This document shows positions 1-7,420 of a stretch of DNA of 64,000 nucleotides, piece after piece (the stretch's first letter is position 1; the number at the start of each line of letters is the position of its first letter). The translations under genes were made by a program, and so were the position numbers. The notes under the pieces were generated by a model. The model did not search any database, was not told the DNA's origin, and saw nothing but the letters and a program-made list of their open reading frames with translations. This stretch comes from Pseudonocardia sp. ICBG1293 (lineage in GTDB: Bacteria > Actinomycetota > Actinomycetes > Mycobacteriales > Pseudonocardiaceae), in NCBI RefSeq assembly GCF_020131355.1, contig NZ_JAHLEL010000051.1, forward strand, positions 62,001-126,000. Direction: 5' to 3'.

Positions 1-1
1 G

Positions 2-76
2 CGGGCGACCGAGCTGCTGACCGGCTTCCTGGCCGCCGGGGACCGGGACGATCGGCCGGCGGGAACCCGGCCGTGA
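2..76 (+). CDS. C-terminal fragment of an unidentified protein
   Basis: An open frame enters from the left edge and stops at TGA 74-76, encoding about 24 residues that begin RATELLTGFLAAGDRDD. A leucine-rich helix followed by a charged, proline-rich tail would fit the end of a regulator or enzyme, but the fragment is too short to assign. It could also be chance reading in GC-rich DNA. Confidence 0.4.
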   Translation, partial: RATELLTGFLAAGDRDDRPAGTRP

Positions 77-174
77 CCAACGGGACACGACCGTCCCGCG
101 CGCGCCCCACCCGCGCCGGGCCAGGATGGGGTCCGGCCCGGATCGGCCCGCGCCGGGCGGGCGCGCACATCGGA

Positions 175-234
175 CGCACCGACCGCGGACGCACCGACCA
201 CGGACGTATCGACCACGGACGTATCGACACCCAC
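175..234. repeat. Four tandem copies of a 15-bp repeat upstream of gnd
   Basis: Units at 175-189, 190-204, 205-219 and 220-234 follow the pattern CGYAYCGACCRCGGA, with the last unit diverged. The array lies in the leader of the 6-phosphogluconate dehydrogenase gene and ends about 10 bp before its GGAGGA ribosome binding site. No function is recognised; copy number could vary by slippage. Confidence 0.7.
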
Positions 235-257
235 GCATCGACACGGAGGACGCACTG

Positions 258-1694
258 ATGGCGGAGAAGAGCCGGATCGGGGTCACCGGGCTGGCGGTGA
301 TGGGGGCCAACCTGGCCCGCAACATGGCCCGCCGCGGTTTCCCGGTGGCGGTGCACAACCGCACCACCGCGAAGACGACCGAGTTCATCAAGGACTACGG
401 CGACGAGGGGGCCTTCACCGGCACCGAGTCGCTGCAGGAGTTCGTGGACGCGCTGGAGACCCCGCGCAAGATCGTCGTGATGGTCAAGGCCGGCAAGCCG
501 GTCGACGCCGTCATCGACGAGCTCGCGCCGCTGCTCGACCAGGGCGACATCATCATCGACGCCGGCAACTCGCACTTCCCCGACACCGACCGTCGCGCCG
601 CGTACTGCGAGGAGCGGGGACTGCGGTTCATGGGGATCGGCGTGTCCGGCGGTGAGGAGGGTGCCCTCAACGGGCCGAGCATCATGCCCGGCGGTCCGCA
701 GGAGGCCTACGGCGAGGTCGAGGAGATCCTCACCGCGATCGCCGCGAACGTCGACGGCACCCCGTGCTGCACCCACGTCGGCCCCGGCGGCGCCGGGCAC
801 TACGTCAAGATGGTGCACAACGGCATCGAGTACGCCGACATCCAGCTCATCGCCGAGGCCTACGACCTGCTCACGCACGTCGCCGGACTCTCGGCGCCGG
901 AGATCGGGAAGATCTTCGAGGAGTGGAACACCGGCGACCTGGAGTCGTTCCTCATCGAGATCACCGGCATCGTGCTGGCCAAGACCGACGAGCGGACCGG
1001 GAAGCCGCTGGTCGACGTGATCGTCGACCAGGCCGAGCAGAAGGGCACCGGCCGCTGGACGGCCATCGACGCGCTCGACCTCGGTGTCCCGCTGACCGGC
1101 ATCACCGAGGCCGTGTTCGCCCGGACGCTGTCCAACCTGCGCGACGAGCGCAAGGAGGCCTCGACCACGCTGGGCGGCCCGACCCCGGGCTCGGGGGAGA
1201 ACCGCGACGAGCTGGTCGAGGACATCCGCCAGGCGCTCTACGCGTCCAAGGTCGTCGCCTACGCCCAGGGCTTCGCGCAGATGCGCGCCGCCTCCCGGGC
1301 CAACGACTGGGACCTCGACCTCGGTGCGATGGCCCGGATCTGGCGCGGCGGCTGCATCATCCGCGCCCAGTTCCTCAACCGGATCACCGAGGCCTACGAG
1401 TCGCACCCGGACCTGGACAACCTGCTGATGGTCCCGTACTTCACCGAGGCCGTGGCGAACGCGCAGGACGCGTGGCGCCGGGTCGTGGTGACCGCGACCG
1501 AGCAGGGCGTGGCGATCCCCGCGTTCTCCTCCAGCCTGTCCTACTACGACGGCTACCGGCGCGAGCGCGGCCCGGCCAACCTCATCCAGGGCCTGCGCGA
1601 CTACTTCGGTGCGCACACCTACGCGCGCACCGACGCCGACGGCGCGTTCCACACCCGCTGGAGCCAGGACGGCAGCGAGGTCGCCGCGGACTGA
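258..1694 (+). CDS. gnd: 6-phosphogluconate dehydrogenase (decarboxylating)
   Basis: This 478-residue protein should oxidise and decarboxylate 6-phosphogluconate to ribulose 5-phosphate with NAD(P)+ in the cytosolic pentose phosphate pathway. The N-terminal Rossmann motif GVTGLAVMGANLA is at about residues 8-20. The substrate motif GVSGGEEGALNGPS is at about 128-141, and the catalytic Lys184 and Glu191 region KMVHNGIEY follows. Length matches the long dimeric family (about 470-480). The ATG at 258 is chosen because GGAGGA precedes it by 7 nt and homology starts there; the frame is open further upstream but only through repetitive sequence. It is monocistronic and ends at a strong hairpin. Confidence 0.95.
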   Translation: MAEKSRIGVTGLAVMGANLARNMARRGFPVAVHNRTTAKTTEFIKDYGDEGAFTGTESLQEFVDALETPRKIVVMVKAGKPVDAVIDELAPLLDQGDIIIDAGNSHFPDTDRRAAYCEERGLRFMGIGVSGGEEGALNGPSIMPGGPQEAYGEVEEILTAIAANVDGTPCCTHVGPGGAGHYVKMVHNGIEYADIQLIAEAYDLLTHVAGLSAPEIGKIFEEWNTGDLESFLIEITGIVLAKTDERTGKPLVDVIVDQAEQKGTGRWTAIDALDLGVPLTGITEAVFARTLSNLRDERKEASTTLGGPTPGSGENRDELVEDIRQALYASKVVAYAQGFAQMRAASRANDWDLDLGAMARIWRGGCIIRAQFLNRITEAYESHPDLDNLLMVPYFTEAVANAQDAWRRVVVTATEQGVAIPAFSSSLSYYDGYRRERGPANLIQGLRDYFGAHTYARTDADGAFHTRWSQDGSEVAAD

Positions 1695-1700
1695 CCCCGC

Positions 1701-1733
1701 GGTCCCCGCCCGGGTCAGGTCCGGGCGGGGACC
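1701..1733. terminator. Bidirectional hairpin terminator between gnd and an MFS gene
   Basis: A perfect 13-bp stem (GGTCCCCGCCCGG with its complement) encloses a 7-nt loop. It follows gnd by 6 nt and overlaps the 3' end of the convergent MFS gene. There is no U-tract, as is common in actinomycetes, so termination is inferred from the structure and placement. Confidence 0.7.
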
Positions 1734-3427
1734 GGGGCCACCGCACCGGCCTCGTCGTCGACGTGGTGGTACCTCCCGCCGCGCAGTGCGCTCGCGACCG
1801 CGGCGACCAGGCAGGCGACGGCGGCGAAGCCCAGCGCGAAGGTCAGGCCGTCGGCGAACGGGCCGGAGATCAGCTGCGGGAAGAACTGCCTGCCCGTCAG
1901 GTAGGCCGACTGCGCGGGCGACAGCGCCCCGAGGACCTGCGGGCCGAGCAGCGTCGCGATCGGGTTGTAGCCCAGCAGCGCCGCGAACAGGATCCCGACC
2001 GGCGGCAGCGCCGCCACCCGGTCCGCCGCGAGTTCCGGCACGCCCTGGGCCATGAGCCCGTCGTGCAGCGACGTGGGCAGCGTCGTCGACAGCCCCGCGA
2101 TGAGCAGCGAGAAGAACACCCCGATCGACAGCACCGTCGCCGCGTTCTGGAACGTCGAGGTCATCCCGGCCCCGGCGCCGCGCTGGTGCGCGGGCAGCGA
2201 GTTCATGATCGCCGCCCGGTTCGGGGAGCTGAACAGGCCCATGGCCAGGCCGTTCAGCGCCAGCAGCAGCGCGAACGCCCGGTAGTCGAAGTCCACCGGC
2301 AGCGCCAGCAGTGCGAGGAACGTCGCCGCAGCGCCGAGCATCCCGACGGTGGCGAAGGCGCGGGCGCCGTAGCGGTCGGACAGGATGCCCGACACCGGGC
2401 CGGCGACGAGGAACCCGATCGTCAACGGGACCATGTAGATGCCGGCCCACAGCGGCGTCGTCTCGAACGGGAAACCGTGCTCGGGCAGCCAGATGCCCTG
2501 CAGCCAGATGATCAGGATGAACTGCAGGCCGCCACGGCCCAGCGCGGCCAGCAGGCTCGCGACGTTGCCCGCGGTGAACGCCCGGATCGAGAACAGCGAG
2601 ACGTGGAACATCGGCTCGGGCACCCGGCGCTCGATCCAGGTGAACAGGCCCAGCACGACGACCCCGCCGCCGATCAGCCCGAGGACGAGCGGGCTGGTCC
2701 AGCCCATGACGTCACCGCCGTAGGGCTGGATGCCGTAGGTGATCCCCATCAGGACGGCGACGAGCCCGACCGCGAACGTCACGTTGCCCCACCAGTCGAT
2801 CCGGGCCGCGCGACGGGCGCCGGTGTCGCGGAGACGGGCGTAGGCCCAGACCGTGCCGAACACCCCGACCGGCACCGACACCAGGAACACCAGGTGCCAG
2901 TTGACCGGTGCGAGCACCCCGCCGACGACCAGCCCGAGGAACGAGCCGGCGATCGCCGCGACGGAGTTGATCCCGAGTGCGAGGCCGCGCTGGTGCACCG
3001 GGAAGGCGTCGGTGAGGATCGCGGTCGAGTTGGCGAGCAGCAGCGCCCCGCCGACGCCCTGCAGCACCCGCATCGTGATCAGCCAGACCGCGCCGGCGTC
3101 GCCCTGCATCCAGGTGGCGGCCAGCAGCACCGAGAACACCGTGAACACGGCGAAACCCAGGTTGTACATGCGGGTGCGGCCGTACATGTCGCCGAGCCGT
3201 CCGAAGCTGACCACCAGCACCGCCGTGACGACCAGGTACCCCATGATCAGCCACAGCAGGTAGTCGATGTTGTCCGGCGCCAGCGGGTCGATCCCGATGC
3301 CGCGGAAGATGTCCGGCAGCGCGATCAACAGGATCGACATGTTGATCGTCACGATCAGCACGCCCATCGTCGTGTTCGACAGCGCGACCCACTTGTACCG
3401 GTCGACCGGTCCCGAATTGTTGAGCAT
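1715..3427 (-). CDS. MFS transporter, DHA2 (EmrB/QacA) type
   Basis: This 570-residue integral membrane protein probably acts as a proton-driven exporter of drugs or metabolites. Fourteen hydrophobic segments can be counted, as in the DHA2 family. The loop 2-3 motif reads GRLGDMYGRTRMYNLG, and motif C-like glycines occur in the fifth helix (SFLGLVVGGVLAPVNWHLVF). The ATG at 3427 starts at the usual family position (VALSNTTMGVLIVTINMSILLIALP follows in two pieces around residue 20). It stands alone, convergent with gnd and divergent from the DUF2127 gene. The substrate is unknown. Confidence 0.85.
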   Translation of the reverse strand: MLNNSGPVDRYKWVALSNTTMGVLIVTINMSILLIALPDIFRGIGIDPLAPDNIDYLLWLIMGYLVVTAVLVVSFGRLGDMYGRTRMYNLGFAVFTVFSVLLAATWMQGDAGAVWLITMRVLQGVGGALLLANSTAILTDAFPVHQRGLALGINSVAAIAGSFLGLVVGGVLAPVNWHLVFLVSVPVGVFGTVWAYARLRDTGARRAARIDWWGNVTFAVGLVAVLMGITYGIQPYGGDVMGWTSPLVLGLIGGGVVVLGLFTWIERRVPEPMFHVSLFSIRAFTAGNVASLLAALGRGGLQFILIIWLQGIWLPEHGFPFETTPLWAGIYMVPLTIGFLVAGPVSGILSDRYGARAFATVGMLGAAATFLALLALPVDFDYRAFALLLALNGLAMGLFSSPNRAAIMNSLPAHQRGAGAGMTSTFQNAATVLSIGVFFSLLIAGLSTTLPTSLHDGLMAQGVPELAADRVAALPPVGILFAALLGYNPIATLLGPQVLGALSPAQSAYLTGRQFFPQLISGPFADGLTFALGFAAVACLVAAVASALRGGRYHHVDDEAGAVAPVPART

Positions 3428-3549
3428 CGCTAATAACTGTAGACCGCCGACTCAGCTTCGCGCCACGGTCTCGCCCGGCTCGTCCGGTCCGTCCCGATCC
3501 TCCCCCGGGTAAAGGAATCCCCAGGTGGGACGGGGTCTACAGTCCCCGC

Positions 3550-4083
3550 ATGGCTAACGTCCGGCCCGACGGTCCGACGGCGACGCCGGCCACGGCCCGC
3601 CGGACCGAGCAGCTGTTCCGCCTCGCGCTGGTGGTGAAGGGGATCGACGGCGCCGCGGAGCTCCTCGGCGCCGTCGCCCTGGTGCTGGTGTCGGGGGACT
3701 GGCTGCACCGGGTCGCCGCGCAGATCCTCGCCCGCGACCTGATCGGCCCGCCGGACGGCACCCTGGCCCGGCACCTGTCCGAGGGCGTCGACCGGTTCGC
3801 CGGCGGGGACCGCACGTTCGTGATCGTGTACCTCGGGCTGCACGGCGTGCTCAAGCTCGGTCTGGTCGCCGCCCTGCTCACCCGCTGGCGCCCCGCCTAC
3901 CCGCCCGCGGTGGTGGTCCTCGGCGTGTTCGTCGTCTACGAGCTGGTGCACGCCTGGCACACACACTCGATCGTGCTGCCGTTCCTCGCCGCGCTGGACC
4001 TCGCGATCATCGTGCTGGTGGTCCGGGAGTACCGGCTGCTCGGGCGGGAGGCGGCCGGCTCAGGTGCCGGCCGCGACCGGTAG
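3550..4083 (+). CDS. DUF2127 family membrane protein
   Basis: A 177-residue small integral membrane protein of the DUF2127 family, function unknown. After a cytoplasmic N-terminus it shows about four hydrophobic helices: residues about 24-46, 98-117, 118-137 and 142-162. The typical first-helix pattern LALVVKGIDGAAELLGAVAL is present. A -10 box TACAGT at 3538-3543 lies only 6 nt before the ATG, so the mRNA is probably leaderless. Its 3' end overlaps that of the convergent monooxygenase gene by 24 bp. Confidence 0.75.
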   Translation: MANVRPDGPTATPATARRTEQLFRLALVVKGIDGAAELLGAVALVLVSGDWLHRVAAQILARDLIGPPDGTLARHLSEGVDRFAGGDRTFVIVYLGLHGVLKLGLVAALLTRWRPAYPPAVVVLGVFVVYELVHAWHTHSIVLPFLAALDLAIIVLVVREYRLLGREAAGSGAGRDR

Positions 4084-5295
4084 CCGCTCCAGGACGGCGC
4101 GGGCCGCGGCCCGGCCCGCCCGGTCGGCGCCGATCGTGCTCGCCGAGGGGCCGTAGCCGACCAGGTGCACCCGCGGGTCGGCGACGACGGCGGTGTCCCG
4201 CGGCTCGCCCAGCACGATCCCGCCGCCCGGACCGCGCAGCCGCAGCGGCGCGAGGTGCCCGAGCGCGGGGCGCCAGCCGGTCGCCCACAGCAGCACGTCC
4301 GCGGACTCGTGGGTGCCGTCGGCCCACTCCACACCGTCCGGCACGACCCGGGCGAACATCGGCCTGCGGACCAGCACCCCGGCCGCGATCCCGGCCCGCA
4401 CCTCGGGGGTGAGCCCCAGCCCGGTCACGCCGACGACGCTGCGCGGCGGCAGTCCGGCCCGGACCCGTTCCTCGACCCGGGCGACGGCGGCACGGCCCTG
4501 CTCGGGCCCGAACGGCGCGCTGTGCCACTCCGGCTCCCGGCGGGTGACCCAGGTCGTCGCGGCGGCGTGCGGGGCGATCTCCAGGAGCAGTTGCACCGCC
4601 GTGATCCCGCCCCCCACCACGACGACCCGCTGCCCGGCCAGTGCCTCCGGGCCGGGATAGGCGCGGGCGTGCAGGCTCGTGCCACGGAACGTCGCGAGAC
4701 CCGGGTAGGCGGGGACGAACGGGCGGGTCCAGGTACCGGTGGCGTTGACCAGATGGTCGGCGACCCAGGTACCCCGGTCGGTCTCGACGGCCAGCGGTCC
4801 GCCGGTGCCGGTGGTCGGCGGTCCGCCGGTGCCGGTGGTCGGCGGTCCGCCGGTGCCGGTGGTCGGCGGTCCGCCGGTGCCGGTGGTCGGCGGCCCGCCG
4901 GTGTCGATGGTCGGCGGTCCGCCGGTGTCGCACACCCGGTCGACGTGCACCGGGCGGACGACCCGCAGGTCCAGCTCGCGCTCGATCCGCGCGAAGTAGG
5001 CGGGTACGGCGTCGCGGGCGGCGAGATCGGGGTCGGCGTCGGGGGCGTCGAAGCCGGAGCGGACCCCGGCGACGTCGTGGATGCCGTTCACCGTGCGCAT
5101 CCGCAGGGTGGGCCACCGGTGCCGCCACGCCCCGCCGGGACCGTCCTCGCCGTCGAGCACGACGAACCCGGGGCCCGGCTCCAGCCCGCCGCGCCGCAGC
5201 CCGGCCGCCGCCGACAGGCCCGCCTGGCCCGCGCCGATCACCACGACCCCGGTCCGCTCCACACCAGGCCCAACGCCCCGGCCGCGCACGGTCAT
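4060..5295 (-). CDS. FAD/NAD(P)-binding monooxygenase-like protein
   Basis: This 411-residue flavoprotein resembles the flavin-containing/Baeyer-Villiger monooxygenase and thioredoxin-reductase-like families. Its FAD motif GAGQAGLSAAAGL is at about residues 21-33, and an RHRWPTLRM-type loop follows. A second nucleotide-binding motif GGGITAVQLLLE lies near 233, with ATGW near 345. The substrate cannot be predicted. A stretch of about six 8-residue repeats (TGGPPTTG) interrupts the linker between the FAD and NADPH halves, encoded by a 24-bp minisatellite; most relatives lack this insert. The start is ATG 5295. It is convergent with the DUF2127 gene. Confidence 0.75.
   Translation of the reverse strand: MTVRGRGVGPGVERTGVVVIGAGQAGLSAAAGLRRGGLEPGPGFVVLDGEDGPGGAWRHRWPTLRMRTVNGIHDVAGVRSGFDAPDADPDLAARDAVPAYFARIERELDLRVVRPVHVDRVCDTGGPPTIDTGGPPTTGTGGPPTTGTGGPPTTGTGGPPTTGTGGPLAVETDRGTWVADHLVNATGTWTRPFVPAYPGLATFRGTSLHARAYPGPEALAGQRVVVVGGGITAVQLLLEIAPHAAATTWVTRREPEWHSAPFGPEQGRAAVARVEERVRAGLPPRSVVGVTGLGLTPEVRAGIAAGVLVRRPMFARVVPDGVEWADGTHESADVLLWATGWRPALGHLAPLRLRGPGGGIVLGEPRDTAVVADPRVHLVGYGPSASTIGADRAGRAAARAVLERLPVAAGT
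4795..4930. repeat. 24-bp minisatellite inside the monooxygenase gene
   Basis: Units of 24 bp begin at 4795, 4819, 4843, 4867, 4891 and 4915 (the last partial), about 5.7 copies. The first four are identical and the last two carry substitutions. Because the unit is a multiple of three, copy-number change keeps the reading frame and adds or removes TGGPPTTG blocks in the protein. Confidence 0.9.
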
Positions 5296-5362
5296 CCCCC
5301 GGTGATCGCCGGTCGTGGAGCATCACGCCCACCTCGCGGACGCTGCGTTCCACAACCGGTGA

Positions 5363-6331
5363 TCATGGCTGCGTGGCGGCGCGGACCACGTCGGCGACGT
5401 CGGCGTTGGCGCCGCAGACCACCAGGGCGAGCCGGGCGTCCGGGAACCGCTCGACGACCCGGCGGGCGGCCGGGACCAGACAGCCCGCGGCGGGCTCGGC
5501 CCAGATCCCGGCGTGCTCGGCGAGGGTGAGCGTGCCGGCGACGGCCTCGGCGTCGTCGACGACGAGGACCTCGTGCACCAGTGCCCGGACGTGGTCGTAG
5601 GTCAGCTGCGAGACCGAGGGGGCCGACAGCGTGGTGATCGCGGACGTGATCGTGACCGGGGTCGGGCCGCCGGCCGCCAGCGCCGCGGACATCGACTCGG
5701 CGCCGACGGTCTCCACCCCCCACACCCGGGTGCCGGGCAGCAGCGCACGCACCGCGGTGGCGATCCCGGACACGAGCGCCCCGCCGCCGATGGAGACCAG
5801 CACGTCGGTCGGCGGCTCGCCGAGCGCCACGGCGTCCCGGGCCAGCTCCAGACCGACCGTGCCCTGGGCGGCGACGATCACCGGGTCGTCGAACGGGTGC
5901 ACCAGCGTCCGTCCGGCCCGCTGCAGCTCGCCGGCCAGCGCGAACGCGGCCGCGATGTCCGGGGTGAGCCGCACGTCGGCCCCCGCCGCGCGGGCCGCCG
6001 TGACCGACCGGGCCGGTGCGTTGCGCGGCATGACGACGACGGCGTCCACCGCCGCGGCGCCCGCCACCTCGGCGACGGCGAGACCGTGGTTCCCGCCCGA
6101 CACCGCGACGATGCCGGCGGCGCGCTCGGCGTCGGACAGCGACGCCAGCTTGGCCAGCACCCCGCGCGGCTTGAACGACCCGGCCCGCTGCAGGTGCTCC
6201 AGCTTCAGCAGCACGGGTGCACCGAGGGCCGCGGACAGGCCGGGGGAGGGGACGGTCGGCGTGCGCACGACGCCCCCGGCGATCCGCTCGGCCGCCGTCT
6301 CGATGTCTGCGATGCCCACCTGGTCCGCCAC
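5363..6331 (-). CDS. Threonine/serine dehydratase-like PLP enzyme
   Basis: This 322-residue fold-type II PLP enzyme probably deaminates threonine or serine, or racemises serine. It shows the PLP lysine motif GSFKPRG at about residues 50-56, the asparagine loop SGGNHG at about 76-81, and a phosphate-binding glycine loop SIGGGALVSG near 175. It lacks a C-terminal ACT domain, so it is more like catabolic dehydratases than IlvA. The GTG at 6331 is chosen because homology starts at VADQVGIADIE; the frame is open upstream but reads as low-complexity sequence. Confidence 0.8.
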   Translation of the reverse strand: MADQVGIADIETAAERIAGGVVRTPTVPSPGLSAALGAPVLLKLEHLQRAGSFKPRGVLAKLASLSDAERAAGIVAVSGGNHGLAVAEVAGAAAVDAVVVMPRNAPARSVTAARAAGADVRLTPDIAAAFALAGELQRAGRTLVHPFDDPVIVAAQGTVGLELARDAVALGEPPTDVLVSIGGGALVSGIATAVRALLPGTRVWGVETVGAESMSAALAAGGPTPVTITSAITTLSAPSVSQLTYDHVRALVHEVLVVDDAEAVAGTLTLAEHAGIWAEPAAGCLVPAARRVVERFPDARLALVVCGANADVADVVRAATQP

Positions 6332-6411
6332 CGCCGCAACGTAACCCCGGCCCGGTGGGCGTGCCCGGTCAGGTCCGCCGGCCGGCCGTCGGGCACCGGG
6401 GCCGGGTGGGG

Positions 6412-6996
6412 TCAGCCCATCGTCCGTGCGCCGTCGATCGCCTCGCGGATGATGTCGGCGTGGCCGGCGTGCTGACTGATCTCGGCGAGCATGTGGATCG
6501 TGACCCGCCGCACCGACCAGGACGTGTTCGGCTCGAACCACGGCGCGACCGGCAGGGCGTGCGTCGCGTCCAGGTCCGCGGACCGCAGCACCTCCTCGGT
6601 GCGCGCCGCGACCTGCTCGACGCGGGTGCGCAGGTGCTCCAGGGTCTCGTGGTCGGCCAGGACGAACCGGGTGTCCACCCACTCCCCGCCGGAGGCGGAC
6701 CAGTCGCCGCCGTTCGCGTCGGTCTCGGCGTCCCAGTCGACGGAGTCGTTGTAGACGTCGACCTCGCCGAACGCGGCGGCGCCCTCGACGGCGAACCGGA
6801 ACCACTGCTCCTCGGTGTCCGCGACGTGCTTGAGCAACGAGGCGATCGTCAGCGCGCTGACCGTGCTGCGGGTGCGCGCCTGCTGCTCGGTCAGCCCGTC
6901 GGCGGTCTGCAGCAGGAAGCCACGGTGGCGCTCCAGGGTGGCGACCAGCTCGGCACGCTCGCCGGTCAGGACCTGCTTCTCGTCGGTGGCGTTCAT
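6412..6996 (-). CDS. DinB family protein (DUF664 type)
   Basis: A 194-residue four-helix-bundle protein of the DinB/DUF664 family, often metal-dependent thiol transferases or of unknown role. The family signature LLKHVADTEEQWF is near residue 54, with a first metal-ligand candidate His57; RRVTIHMLAEISQHAGHADIIREAIDG near the C-terminus (in two blocks) supplies further histidines. Upstream a minus-strand -10 box TATCGT (7053-7058) and an inverted repeat at 7069-7085 resembling the promoter of the WYL regulator at 24 kb suggest control by that regulator. Confidence 0.85.
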   Translation of the reverse strand: MNATDEKQVLTGERAELVATLERHRGFLLQTADGLTEQQARTRSTVSALTIASLLKHVADTEEQWFRFAVEGAAAFGEVDVYNDSVDWDAETDANGGDWSASGGEWVDTRFVLADHETLEHLRTRVEQVAARTEEVLRSADLDATHALPVAPWFEPNTSWSVRRVTIHMLAEISQHAGHADIIREAIDGARTMG

Positions 6997-7068
6997 CTCC
7001 GGGCCGCCTCTCGGGCTCCGCGGACCGGGTCCGTCCCGGTCCGACGGGAACGACGATAGGACCGATCC

Positions 7069-7085
7069 AGGACAGATCCGGTCCT
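7069..7085. promoter_or_regulatory. Inverted repeat upstream of dinB-like gene
   Basis: The 17-bp sequence AGGACAGATCCGGTCCT has AGGAC/GTCCT arms and lies just upstream of the TATCGT -10 box of the DinB-family gene. The WYL regulator promoter at 23981 carries AGGACAGGATCCGACC, sharing the AGGACAG-ATCCG core. A shared regulator is inferred. Confidence 0.5.
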
Positions 7086-7107
7086 CGTCGGGGACTCGTG
7101 CGAGGCG

Positions 7108-7410
7108 TCAGTCCGCGAGGTCGCGCAGGGCCGTCTCCCAGCGCTCACGGCGGGCGTCGTCGTCGAGGTCCCACCAGGGGGTGCCGCGCTCGCCCAGCCC
7201 GTGCTTGGCCGCCGAGACCCGGGTCCGGGCGGCGGCGACGCGGTCGTCGTCGCCCGTCCTGCGACCGGCGCCGACCTCGGCGCGTGCCTTCCCGAGGTGC
7301 TGCTGCAACGCCGACCGCACGTCGTCCGGGATCGTCGGGTCGGTCGCGCGCCACCGGCGGCCCCGGACGACGATGTACCGGCCGTCCGGGGTCCGCTCGG
7401 GGTCGCCCAT
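7108..7410 (-). CDS. Small conserved actinobacterial protein, function unknown
   Basis: A 100-residue soluble protein starting MGDPERTPDGRYIVVRGRRW. The N-terminal short beta segment followed by a WRATDPTIPDD motif and charged helices recurs in actinobacteria as a small hypothetical protein. I do not know its function. The ATG at 7410 is used because the conserved part starts there; the longer upstream frame overlaps glpD and reads as its shadow. It lies 10 bp after glpD on the same strand and may be cotranscribed. Confidence 0.6.
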   Translation of the reverse strand: MGDPERTPDGRYIVVRGRRWRATDPTIPDDVRSALQQHLGKARAEVGAGRRTGDDDRVAAARTRVSAAKHGLGERGTPWWDLDDDARRERWETALRDLAD

Positions 7411-7420
7411 GCGGTGGGCG

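Noticed and set aside
764..3433. A very long plus-strand frame (889 codons) opposite gnd and the MFS gene
   Set aside because: It runs through gnd in another frame and antisense to the MFS gene, and its translation is an Arg/Gly/Asp-rich shadow without domains, typical of high-GC DNA.
4165..5529. Long plus-strand frame opposite the monooxygenase gene, with AGAGGRRS repeats
   Set aside because: The repeats are just the minisatellite read on the other strand; codon positions and conserved FAD motifs support only the minus-strand gene.
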